A stretch of DNA of 60,000 nucleotides from positions 35,978,042 to 36,038,041 of the forward strand of contig CM060734.1 in assembly GCA_030704615.1 (NCBI GenBank), in the 5' to 3' direction. Below, piece by piece: positions 45,430 through 56,012 of the stretch; positions within the stretch are counted from its first letter, which is position 1; each line of letters starts with the position of its first letter. The notes beneath the pieces are model-generated. The model was not told where the DNA came from. It saw only the letters and a program-made list of their open reading frames with translations, and did no database searches. The DNA is from Takakia lepidozioides (taxonomy: Eukaryota; Streptophyta; Takakiopsida; Takakiales; Takakiaceae). The translations under genes were made by a program, and so were the position numbers.

Positions 45430-45600
45430 TTGGTTGTAGCCCAGTGGTAATGGGCACATACCAGCTCGGAAGTGGTCGTGGGTTCAATCCACCCTTGGTG
45501 TTACAAAGGTGTCCACCTTCGTAACGGAGGCAATAACCCTTCGGGGTGAAGAGACACCATAAATTACGCTTCCTTCAGGAGGTATCAAATATTAAATATT
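45430..45600 (+). mobile_element. tRNA-derived SINE, copy 3 (most complete)
   Basis: Begins ttggttgtagcccagtggta, in which tagcccagtggt fits the pol III A box (TRGCNNAGYNGG). After 34 bp gtgggttcaatccac fits the B box (GGTTCRANTCC). The body follows: ggtgtccaccttcgtaacgg, cttcggggtgaagagacacc, ataaattacgcttccttcagg. The tail is AT-rich (aaatattaaatattat). Length is about 165 bp. Confidence 0.8.
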
Positions 45601-47400
45601 ATCATGATTGGTGATACTTCTTAACAATTTGTCATCTCCAAGGAAATTTGCACCAATGAGTGTGACTCAATGTCTACATGACCTAATGATACAATAGATA
45701 AATTAGGTGATCAGATAGCAAAAAGCATGACTTACTAGTACATGTTGTCATCTATAAAAAGTGTTTCACATATGCATATTTGAGATTTAGAGGGGTTGCT
45801 CAATGAAAAATTGGAAATCAATGTACATGTTGATTAACAAACACATGGAATACATACAAGCCCTCCCCTCTTGTAATTTTTTGAGTAGGTTGTGAATTTA
45901 TAAATAGAGTATCGAAGTTGTTTGCAAGTTTTTAAAGAGAACATGTTAATTACGTCGATGCAACAAAACGTCAATCTCATAACAAATGAGAATATATTTT
46001 GTAGATGTTATGTCATTTGAATTAAAGTTCATAATCATGCATGATTTATTTTGTAGATGTTATGTCATTTGAATTACAGTTTATAATCATGCATGATTTA
46101 TTAGGTAGTGAAATTGTCATTGCAAGCTTCAAGCTTTGAAAATATATGTGTCTGCTCAATACTTTACTAGTAGTGGGCATTAAACATAAATAATTTTTCA
46201 GAGCTGAAGTTTTTGCTTTGTCACTTCAGCAAATACCAAGTGACCTTTCCTGATTGTTCATTAGTCATGATCAATATATAAACATATCATACTAGCTGAT
46301 GATCCCAGATATGGAAATACTAAACATGGAAGAGGTCTCTACAATGGAATGCATTACCAAAGTTGAAACAAACTATATATACTCTATTTTTATGCATATG
46401 AACAAAAAAAACTAAAAACCTATCAAATGAAAGTAAGTAACTTGACCCTTTAATTAAGTTGCATTGGCATGACATAACATATAACGTGAAAGCATATAGG
46501 GCCCACCCCCGAAAGGGGCAGTTGCCGCAAGGTGAAGTGGCTCTTAGTTACGCCGGTTTAGGCCGGAGTCTTCTCTCTCTCTCTCTCTCTCTCTAACGTG
46601 AAAGCAAGTCTCCAAAGATATTTCTTTGTACCTTTGACATAGCAAGGACCTGCACGGCTTCAATGTATTGGTACTTGTTGAAACAGGTCACGGGCCAGCG
46701 TTACAGGCTATCAGTGACGGGTCTTAAAATGCAGCATGCATTAATCTCATTACTAATGCACCTACATGTTGGCACACCCCTCGTAGTTAACCCCTAAACG
46801 CCCTTAGGGCCCAAAATGGGCCAAAGTGGTTGCTTATACAGGTGTAATTTCCGCATATGTTATCCAAATCCAATTTTTTTTGGGTCGTGCACAGGTTGCA
46901 AAGCGATTGGGTAGATTCAAAGGGACGACGCAAATTTAGGGTTTGCAGTGACAAAGGGTCTTGAGGGGGCGACTCCCACTTGTCATTATCATGACTTTCA
47001 TTGTCTTCCCGCGGTTTCCTCTCTCTCTCTCACGTAGCTTCGCACGCGTTCCTTAATGCTATTCATTGCATGTTCCCGTTGCCTTGTGATTGCTTTACAA
47101 GTTGTCGTTTGCTTTCTGATTTTGCTGTTGTTCCCGTTGCGGTCGGCTTGTCTTGCACCTTCATTGTTGTTGTGTTGAAGGAGATCAGCTGTGCACTCTT
47201 GTTCATAGCTTCCATTTGTCTTGTCATGTCCTTCTCTTGCCTTGCCATTGTCTTACAGCCATCGCCTCACTTGCATGTCTAAGTCATTTATGCTTAGCGG
47301 GACTTAATAAGCTTGCTCCTTGAAGCTCTATAGCCTGCGCATTTGGGCACCTTGTCTGCTTGGATTCAATCAAGAAGGCGTTTGCTATCAATGTGTTGTT
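45601..47400. other. Intergenic, AT-rich
   Basis: No supported gene. A diverged SINE-like 3' portion with a CT microsatellite tail lies at about 46503-46594 (gaaaggggcagttgccgcaa, gtgaagtggctct, then (CT)n). A 45-bp direct repeat containing 'tttgtagatgttatgtcatttgaatta' occurs at about 45999 and 46049. The frames at 47001-47282 are low-complexity and not supported. Confidence 0.5.
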
Positions 47401-49931
47401 ATGGCAACTTTTTCAAACGATCCTCCCCCTGCTCGGACGAAACACCTAGCTATTTAGGAGGCTCTTGCAATTGCTGAATGGGTGAGGGGCCTAGGTGCCA
47501 GTGAGGAGCAAGTAGCTCAACTCATCAGGGCTCTAAACAAAGGGTATCATTTAGTGCAGATGAAACGTCCAGCTTGAATCACTTGGTTTGCTATGCCAGC
47601 TAATTTTCATTATTTGTGGCGTCGGCAAGTAGCTGAAATCCTCGAGTGGGTTGAACGGAAGGAGAAAGGCTTCTCTTCCCATATCAATGAGCTATTAAAC
47701 GAGTCAATGTGGCCCGATTATGCAGAGTCATCTACAAGTAGTCACCATGAGGCTGAAAGTTTTGGTAAGGTCACTAAGTAAGTCCAATTCCCAACCTGCA
47801 TTTTGTTTTGAAGAAAAATCAATCGACCAAACCCCTGCCTCATACTCGTTGAAAAGCTCTTAGGTTGTGCATCGTGACTTGGCTAGGCCATATCCAAAAC
47901 CTTCAAGAATTGGGGGTGATTGGGCAAATTGTCAAGATGAGGTTTCGGGATTTGCAATTGCCGAATGGAGCAATATCGTCCTCCATCCCCCCTGTGTGGA
48001 CCGTGTATGCATGCACTATTTATTAGGTCCACATGAAGCATTTTGGCTGGGATATTTGAGCTTTGACTCATATCATTTTTTGCTCCTGTGGACGTGCATC
48101 TCAGTGAATTGTCAGACATAAATAATGAATTGTCTTGTTCAGTAGAAGATATAGTTGGCATGGATCCCAATGTTGTGAATTCAGAATCTGAGAGGTCAGA
48201 CTATGATGATTCGGATTCAGATTTTGATTTGTAAGAGGAGGTAAGAACTAACCTTGACTCTGTTGTTGATCCTGATCTGTATGAATTCTGTGTGGATACT
48301 GGAAACCCCAATCATGAACTCTGAGTCTACGACTTGACAAAGAAAAACATCTCTTGGGGGGGGTCACTCCCGGTATTTTCAAAACCACGTGAGAACTAAT
48401 ATAGAGTGCAGTTTATTCTCTTGAGGTAAATTTTAGAAAAAAATTACTTAAACAATACGGTAGGGCAATATCCTTTCACCCAATTTCTTAAAAAAATGGG
48501 TCACAAAAAATCTAGAGTTTTACTTAAAAAGTTAATGTAATAAAAGGTTTTATCTATAGTATAATGTATCCATCCCTCATATTTCATCCATAGTACAAAA
48601 TATTCGAAGGAAAGTTGGCTCTAAATGAGGAATATCAAGGCAGCATTTTGATTTGATGAATAAGCCTGCTCTATCCAAATCTGGGGGTCCTTCCATTATG
48701 GTGTTTTTGAATTGGTTCTCTAGAGGTAGAGGTCACCTGAAGTTCAAATATGATTCCACTAATACACAGTGGATTGATGTTGAGACCATAATGTCAACAA
48801 TGACTATGACATTTGAACCATCTTAGAACTTGTACTCTTTAGATCCAAGTGATGTTGCGAATGAGTTCGTGGCTAATGAAAATTAAACTTTTCTTTGGGT
48901 TCGGCATTTGACTTATGTGTGGAATGTTGTTTGTGTACATGCTTTGAAATTTTGTAATTATTTAAAAAGATAATTTAAAATAGGATCTAATTAATTGTTG
49001 TGAAAACAAATTATAAAGAAAAATAGGGTATTAAGAAACAAAGGGTTTTACAATATTACCTAAAGATAGGGTGGAAAAAAATGCAAAATTTTAAAAATAT
49101 AGCCTAGTATAAATATACCTTTGTACGCACGTGATATGGAAAAAATACATAGAGTGACCCCTCGTGAGACATCTATGCAACTGACACAGTGAAACCATAT
49201 GGGCACGGGATTTTTTAGTTGTTTGGATTTGGGCAAAGAAAAAGGAAAGATGGAGGCTGCAATGACGTATTCATATTGCAAGATAGCTGCTTTAGCATGG
49301 TTTGAGACAAGAAATGTGTTCACTTACTATCTACTGATGTCAGACCTTTTGATCTGGATTGTCTTATTACATGGTGGCACGATGGGGCTTACCGCCTTGT
49401 GTCACCTTCCCCGTGGTGAAACACTACAAAGAACATATGAGGGGGGTGGATGTGGCGTAGGACTAGTTATCTGGGTATTATAGTGTACAAACCCGTAATC
49501 ACAAATGGTGGCATAGGCTGTACTTTCATTCTGTTGACACCAGTTTGGTGAATCCCTATATCTTGTACCAACAATTCGTGGCAGCAAGGGGTCGCACCTC
49601 TTGGTCACATCTGCTTTTCAATTTAGAAGTTGCTAATGGATTGATTGGTGGGTGGGTTGGTCCAAGGAGAACAGTCATGCTTGCAGGGGCGTGTGTACCG
49701 AACCCCGGGGCACTCTACTTCTCCATGAAAAGTAGTAGGACAAGGAAGTGTGTTTTTGGGGTACTGCAAGGTAAATGTACTTTTCCTCTGTATGTGGAGA
49801 TGTCTCATTTTGTTTGGGGGCAATATTGTCAAGCATCACAGTGGATCGTGATGTATACGAGCCTTCTTTTAGTGATCTCACCTCTTGCCTGTCGCATTCA
49901 GCTTGAGGACATCCCTGAAGTAATCTGCTGA
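47401..49931 (+). pseudogene. piggyBac-like (PGBD) transposase remnant
   Basis: The C-terminal part is clear. Near 49310-49360 one frame gives DKKCVHLLSTDVRP. From 49391, another gives VTFPVVKHYKEHMRGVDVA, then (after TAG codons) LSGYYSVQTRNHKWWHRLYF and SLVNPYILYQQF. The pattern (LLST; V..Y...M.GVD..DQ; YS..R...KWWHR; VNAYILY) is diagnostic of the piggyBac transposase family. A degraded Cys-containing tail follows (about 49730-49900). Upstream, the frame from 47401 (two C-to-T type stops) and an acidic Ser/Asp stretch near 48180-48235 (ESERSDYDDSDSDFDL) fit the usual acidic N-terminus. The central catalytic Asp blocks are not visible, and multiple stops and frameshifts show it is dead. No TTAA-flanked ends were found. 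Confidence 0.7.
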
Positions 49932-50804
49932 TTTCTGCCCCCCTCTATTTCTTTTCCCTTCTACTGTTGTGGTGTCAATGTGTTTATGTTTGAATAGTGT
50001 GGTTTGCCTAGGTGTTAATTGCTATATGCTTTTGTTGGCTTTGAAGAAGACTTATTAGAAGGGTAGACCATAAGGTTATTTTGAACAGAGCTACAGTTGG
50101 TAGAGAGTTGTTTGGATAGTACATTAGAAGATATATGCAATTGTCGATTTTGGGAATTGGTTTGGGGTTGGGTTCCTGGATTCTAGTTTTTTGTTGGCTA
50201 ATATGTATGACTTGTTGTTGTGGTTTGTATATAGATTGTTGCATGTAGTATGTATATAGGTTGTTGCATTGTGGTAGAGAGTCTGGTTTAGGCTAATATA
50301 GTTAGTGTAGTCCTCTATCCAAGCAAGTCGGGTATAGATGAGGGGAAAGAGTAGCTCCCCCCCTTATGTGCATGTATGGGCCGCTGCAAGAGGCAGTAGA
50401 TCAATGGGTTCAAATCCCATCCATGCAATTTTGTTTGTAGGTGTGGGTGACAAGGACATTATAGAGAGACACAAGTCTTGTTAGAGTCAGTTGCTGGTAA
50501 CAAGAGAGAGAGATTCTGGTGAGAGTTCCATTGCTAGATAGAATAGAGAGAGACTCATGTGAGAGTACCATTGCTGGAAATGAGAGAGACAATGCCTTTA
50601 AATTGATATATCGCCTGATTTCTCCTACATAATGTCTTCTTGACAAGAGTTACAAAAGTGTCAAACCCCATCGCTCCACAATTGACATGAGATAACACAC
50701 AGATAATGGAATGTCAGGAGACGTCTAATAGTGTAAGAGGAGGAAAAAATAGACATCATAATACACCAGATAAGCACCCCAGAACAATGTCATTATTATT
50801 AGTC
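49932..50804. other. Intergenic with tRNA-like B box and degenerate tandem
   Basis: A perfect T-arm-like atgggttcaaatcccat lies at 50405-50421 with a partly pairing acceptor-like tgcatg/catgca around it, but too little sequence for D and anticodon arms, so it is a tRNA or SINE relic. From about 50462 to 50590 there are three degenerate repeats of a roughly 40-bp unit (agagag...gagagt(t/a)ccattgctgg). Confidence 0.4.
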
Positions 50805-50809
50805 ATCAC

Positions 50810-51150
50810 TGTAGTTGGAATTACGACGTATAGAGTACGGTATGAGGTTGTGTCACTTATACTTTGAATCTGGTTGTTGTAGCTTCTTGGTACAGGGGAG
50901 GGGATTGTTAGTGAGTGATCAGTCTTCTTGGCTTTGGAAACCCTTGCTGGTATATAATGTAAATCCATGCCAATGGGTAGCTAGCTATATATAGTGCAAG
51001 AGTTAGTTGAGGCTCATGGCATGAGCCACAATGCAATTTGAGTGTGTATGTGTGATCACGTGATCAATGATAAATCTGATTCCCTTATATTCATATACAG
51101 GAAGAGTGTAGTGTGATTTGTGCATGAGTAAACAGCCGAGAGTTTCAATA
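50810..51150 (+). repeat. 5' LTR of the copia element
   Basis: 341 bp, TG...TA (the 3' LTR ends CA). It contains a TATA box (tatatata, about 50988-50995), a perfect hairpin ggctcatg-g-catgagcc (51011-51027), and the palindrome gatcacgtgatc (51054-51065), which includes a G-box core CACGTG. It is about 40 bp longer than the 3' LTR in the region 50890-50965. Confidence 0.9.
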
Positions 51151-51164
51151 GGTTATGGGCCCAC
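51151..51164 (+). promoter_or_regulatory. Primer-binding site matching the initiator tRNA-Met anticodon arm
   Basis: GGTTATGGGCCCAC directly follows the LTR. Its reverse complement, GTGGGCCCATAACC, corresponds to the anticodon stem-loop (CAT anticodon) of eukaryotic initiator tRNA-Met, not to the tRNA 3' end (which would give TGGTATCAGAGC). This is the arrangement of elements such as Drosophila copia that are primed by a half-tRNA. Confidence 0.75.
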
Positions 51165-51423
51165 TTATCACTTTCATGAAAGTTGTGTCGTGATAAGAAG
51201 TGATAAGAACATCGACTCCGTGTCTACAAAGTTTGAGTCAAGGAAGTCGTCGTACTTGTGTCTGTGAGGTTAGGTTGTCATACCTGAATGTATGAGAAGT
51301 CAAGTTGCCACACTTGCACTGTGAGGAGTCAAGCTGTCACGCTTATGTAAGTTATTTTCTGTTTGAGTTCTGCAAGTCGAGTGAAGACAAAAAAAAATTT
51401 TGGAGAGAGAAATTTTTTCAGTC

Positions 51424-52240
51424 ATGGGAGAATCAAAGGAGCTTGGAAACATTCGTATGTTCACAGGGCATAATTTCCACATGTGGAAGTTTCAAATGAC
51501 GGCTCTGTTTCGAGGAAGGGAACTGATGGACGTGATTGACGATACCAGTGTGAAGCCTACATCCTCGAATGCTGAGGGTCTTGGCCTATGGATCACGAAA
51601 GACAATCAAGTTGTGAGCTTGTTATGCTAAGCCGTGGATGAGAAGAGCATGAAGGGTTTTATGGGTAGCAAGACATCAAAGGAAATCTGGGACAATCTGC
51701 AAGAGGCGCTGCATGACCAACATTCCCAAGAAAGTGTGCACCACATCCAGCAACGGTTTTTTGATATCACCATGGAGGAAGACGACACCTTGCTAAGTTC
51801 TTTGGCAAAATTCAAGAAGCACGATGTGAGGTCCAACCTTGGTGATAACACCTTCACTGACAAGACCGTGATGGCGAATATACTCAGGGCTCCAATTGCC
51901 AGGATATTATGGACCGTTCCAGTCGTCGTGGGATCAAAACGTGCCTGCAGCCGAGAGAACAATCAGTGCCATGACTGGGCGTCTGATTAGAGAAGAATCA
52001 CGAATGCACGATATTGCAGTTAGGACAGGAAGCAAGAATGGAGGTGCCACAACTTATGCTGCCATGTTCAAAACCGAAATCTGGATTGTCCACTGGATGA
52101 CCTTCGCTCACCCCGGAGCAGCGGGAGCAGAGAAGAAAAGAGATTGCTGAACGGAAGAAGAATACCACTTGCTTTAATTGTGGCGAGCCTGGCCATTGGT
52201 CACGAGAGTGTCGCAATGAGAAGAAGACTCATGAAAAGGC
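51424..52240 (+). pseudogene. copia gag region
   Basis: The frame from the ATG at 51424 reads MGESKELGNIRMFTGHNF, HMWKFQMTALFRGRELMDVI, an early stop near 51629, then DEKSMKGFMGSKTSKEIWDN and QRFFDITMEEDDTLLSSLAK. The CCHC knuckle (CFNCGEPGHWSREC) is at 52170-52211 in a different frame, so at least one frameshift and one stop intervene. Gag packages element RNA in virus-like particles. Confidence 0.8.
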
Positions 52241-52289
52241 AGAAGAGTCAAAGGGTGCGTCAACTGTGAAAACTCACCGAGCTTTCAGG

Positions 52290-53560
52290 CCCTGGGGTGT
52301 GCTCATATAACTGGTACATGGACAGTTGTTGCTCGCAACACATGAGTCAAAATCGAGAGTGGTTTTCCACGTACCAAAATATATCAGGTGACAAGCAGTC
52401 AGTTGAAGGAATTGGAGGGGTCATCCTGTACGCTCAAGGAATAAGCAACATTGTATTCAAGACCTGTATAAATGGGATCGAGAATATTGGCGTTCTGAAG
52501 GATGTTGTGCATGTTCCTCAACTTGGAAGAAACCTATTCTCTACATCACAAAGAGTCCAACGTGGAATAAACACACTGCACACAGCTGGAGGGTGTAGTC
52601 TTATTTGCTAAGGATGAAGTTGTCATGAAGGGCGTTGAAGAATATGGAGTATACAAGCTCCTCATGACGGTTGTGCTTCCTTCGAGCTCCAGTCAGCAGT
52701 ATGCCTTCTCTGCCAGCGTCATTGGAATCCAAAGCAAGAAGGAAAGCACGCAAACACTTGATACCTAGCACAGACAACTTGGTCATTTTCACCACAATAT
52801 GATCAAACACATGGAGTCTCGTGATATGGTTGATGGTCTGATCATCAGTGGGAGAACTGAGCAGCCTCAAACTAGGTCAAGCATAACTGCAAGTGGGGTA
52901 AGGCTGTTAGCTGTTTAGAAATTTTGAACATATTTGTGAATTTTTTTTCCTACTTTGCAAAGGGTTCAAAAAACTTTTCATCATGGTCGCAAAAATATTC
53001 ATCGGCTGTGCCTACGGAAAGAGTCACCGAGCACCATTTCCATGGACTGACGAGCGGGAAAAGAGTAAAGCCATTGGTGATCTCATTCATTGTGACCTAT
53101 GCGGCCCTATCAATGTCGCCACGGTCGGAGGAGCAAGGTACTTTGCTCTCTTTAAGGATGATTACTCTAGTTTTCGAGTTATATTTTGTATCAAACGAAA
53201 AACAACTGCTTTGGCATGCTTGCAATGCTTCTTGCAGGGCCAGATGCACCAAGAGAATGGGCATCATCTCAAGATTTTGAGATCTAATCGAGAACCGAGT
53301 TCTGCAATGAGCAGTTTGAGCGATACCTGGACACTAAAAATGCCAAGCACAAGAAGACATGTGCATTCATGCCAGAACAGAATGGGGTTGTGGAGAGGGA
53401 CAATTGGACCATTCTTGAGTCCGCAAGAAGCATGATTCATGTGAGCAATGTTCACCCTCATTTTTTGGGAGAAGCGGTCCATACGGCTGTGTATTTGCTC
53501 AACAGAACTGGGTCTCGTTTATTTTGAGTCAACCACACCATACCAGCCCTGGTACAGAGA
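52290..53560 (+). pseudogene. copia protease and integrase region
   Basis: The protease active site reads WYMDSCCSQHM at about 52311, where DSGA is expected, so the catalytic Gly/Ala are replaced. GVLKDVVHVPQLGRNLFSTS marks the end of the protease. The integrase begins with HRQLGHFHHNMIKH (pre-integrase), then CAYGKSHRAPFP, IHCDLCGPINVATVGGARYF and DDYSSFRVIF. After a frameshift another frame carries FMPEQNGVVERDN and VYLLNRTG. Frames change several times. Confidence 0.8.
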
Positions 53561-53569
53561 AAACCATCG

Positions 53570-55650
53570 GTGGGTCACGTTCGCATTTTCGGATCAAGTG
53601 CTTATGTGCATATCCCGGACGAGCAACGTAAGAAGCTGGACTGTAGAGCAAGCATTGCATTCTATAGTGAAATGAGTAAGGCATATCGCCTTTGGGATAA
53701 TGAATCTCGCCGCATCGTTGAAAGCTGTCATGTAATTTTTGACGAGAAGAGCGTCTCCATGCGAGACAATGCATGCGAACTTGACTCTTCGATAGTCCAG
53801 TTGAGCGGACTTGTTTTCGAACAACAACTAGTGGGAGGCGCGATCATGGGCACAGTGGGAGACTATCTGCCACATGACGTAGCAAAGGAGGAACAGCTTG
53901 CAGTGGTTGTTAAACCTGCAGTTTTTGATCTCCCAGACAGCCCTGAGCATATCACGCCACCGGAGGTTACCACATCTGATGCAGATGAAGCGCCAGCAAA
54001 CATTGTGCCCAATGATGATGGCCTCGTGAGCAATAGCGGTTGTGTTTCCCAACCTGCTCTTTTCGATGGTAGTGTCACCCGCAACCTCCACCCACCCACA
54101 CGTTACGGCGACTGGGCCGTCCCTATTGAAAAAGGCAGTTACACATGCAACATTGCCACCGGTCGCATCAACGTACCGGATGAGCCTACCCACATCGATG
54201 CAGCAGTCACGTCTCTTGAGAGCAAGGAGTGGATCAGCGCCATGCAAGAAGAATATGATTCCTTAATTGCTAATGACACTTGGGTACATCAAGATTTGCC
54301 CAAAGGATGCAAGGTGGTACGTTCAAAGTGGGTGTATAAGGTTAAATTGGCCGTTGATGGGACTGTGGCACGCTTTAAGGCTCGTCTCATTGCAAAGGGT
54401 TTCACAGAAAAGGAGGGGATGGATTATACGGAAACATATAACCCTGTGGTCAAGTTTGATTCAATCTGTACCATCCTCTCTTGGCTGCTGCAGCGTTCTT
54501 GTACGAAGAGATAATGGATGAGGAAATTTACTTGGAGCAGCCAGCCGGTTTCATAGATGAAGACAACAAATATGCCGCTTGAAGAAGGCCCTCTATGGGC
54601 TCAAGAAATCTTCACGTGTGTGGAACCAAAAATTCAACGGTTTTCTCACTAATCATCAATTTGTTCCCTGCACCGCTGATCAATGTGTATATGTGAGTCA
54701 TACCGACCCTTGCTTGATTCTTTGCATTTTTGTCGATGACGGCCTTCCATGCAGCGTCCAGAATGGCCTCATTGTCCACGTCTTAGGTGAAATGAGGGAA
54801 GCCTTCAGCATCACAGAGGGCCATCTTGAGATTTACGTTGGATTGAATATCCATCGTGACCATTTCACTCGCACCATTTGCATTGATCAACATCGATATA
54901 TTGAACGTGTTCTTGCCAAATTTGGTTTTGAAGACTCCGCCCCGGTTGCCATTCCCGTTGATCCAAACGGTTGCATGGAGCTTGTCTCCAGCGAAGGAGA
55001 GCCAGATGATGAGTTTCCTTACTGGTCTTGTGTTGGCAATCTGATGTGGGCGAGCCAAGGCACTTGTGTCGACGTCACTTATTCAGTTGGACATGCTGCG
55101 AAGTTTTGCAAGTCCCCAAAGGTCCCTCACGCTGGTGCACTTCGACATGTGATGAAGTATCTTCGCAAAACGCGCATCACCTATAGTGCTCCCGGAACCA
55201 ATGCAAATCAGCTTGTGGCCTATTGTGATGCCGACTATGCAACCGACTTGGATGACAAAAAATCACGCTCTGGCTATGTTCTTATGCTCAACGGAGGACC
55301 TGTGGCATGGGGAAGCCGCAAACAAACATGTACTGCAAGTACTAGTACTACCGAAGCTGAGTACATTGCCGCTCATCTTGCAAGCCAAAACATCATCTGG
55401 TTACGCAGATTTTTGCATGATTTGCGTTTTCTCCTTGGAAGCAAGACCGACCATCCTGTACAGTGATAACCAAGCAGCCATTCGGCTTGTTCGTAATCCT
55501 CAGTTTCACTGGCGCATAAAACATATTGACGTTAAGTTCCACAAGATTCGTGAAGCCGAGACAACCAACGAGTCACTTACATTTCAACTGCTGATCAAGT
55601 TGCTGACGTTCTTACAAAAGCGCTACCTCATGACAAATTCAATCGCATGA
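53570..55650 (+). pseudogene. copia reverse transcriptase and RNase H region
   Basis: An open frame 53570-54514 holds the end of integrase and the start of RT: EEYDSLIANDTWVHQDLPKG, RSKWVYKVKLAVDGTVARFK, ARLIAKGFTEKEGMDY. Near 54495-54520 a deletion removes the segment with the first catalytic Asp (expected as QFDVKTAFL). The frame 54579-55466 continues LKKALYGLKKSSRVWNQKF, LCIFVDDGLP (FVDD for YVDD) and RNase H: AYCDADYATDLDDKKSRSGY, STTEAEYIAAHLASQNIIWL. A last frameshift at about 55450 leads to YSDNQAAIRLVRNPQFHWRI. Confidence 0.88.
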
Positions 55651-55706
55651 AGATGTTGCTGGGTCTCTTGGAGCCACCTTGTCTCCAACCTCATCCCGAG
55701 TGGGAG

Positions 55707-56007
55707 TGTAGTTGGAAATACGACGTATAGAGTATGGTATGAGGTTGTGTCACTTATACTTTGAATCTTGTTGTTGTAGCTTCTTGGTACAGGGGAGTCC
55801 CGGATCGTTAGCGAGTAAATCCATGACAATGGATAGCTAGCTGTATGTAGTGCAAGAGTTAGCTGAGGCTCATGGCATGAGCCGCAATGCAGTTTGAGTG
55901 TGTATGTGTGATCACGTGATCAATGATAAATCTGATTCCCTTATATTCATATACCCGAAGAGTGTAGTGTGATTTGTGCATGAGTAAACAGTCAAGAGTT
56001 TTCAACA
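55707..56007 (+). repeat. 3' LTR of the copia element
   Basis: 301 bp, TG...CA. It aligns to the 5' LTR except for a deletion of about 40 bp after 'cttggtacaggggag' and scattered substitutions, among them loss of the TATA box (tatatata becomes tgtatgta). The palindrome gatcacgtgatc is kept. Confidence 0.9.
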
Positions 56008-56012
56008 ATCAC

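Larger units (their letters stand above)
50810..56007 (+). mobile_element. Ty1/copia LTR retrotransposon (complete structure, dead coding)
   Basis: Both LTRs begin TGTAGTTGGAA; the element is flanked by the 5-bp duplication atcac (50805-50809 and 56008-56012). After the 5' LTR comes a primer-binding site, and before the 3' LTR a purine tract (gagtgggag, 55699-55706). Internal order is gag, protease, integrase, reverse transcriptase, RNase H, the order of Ty1/copia (Pseudoviridae-type) elements. Many stops and frameshifts interrupt it, so it cannot retrotranspose by itself. The intact target duplication and similar LTRs suggest moderate age. Confidence 0.92.

Noticed and set aside
47001-47282. 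93-codon hydrophobic ORF
   Set aside because: CT-rich sequence gives Leu/Ser/Val/Phe-rich frames by chance; the opposite strand is also open.
50375-50430. tRNA gene with T-arm atgggttcaaatcccat
   Set aside because: There is no room for D and anticodon arms between the acceptor-like and T-arm segments; it is at best a relic.
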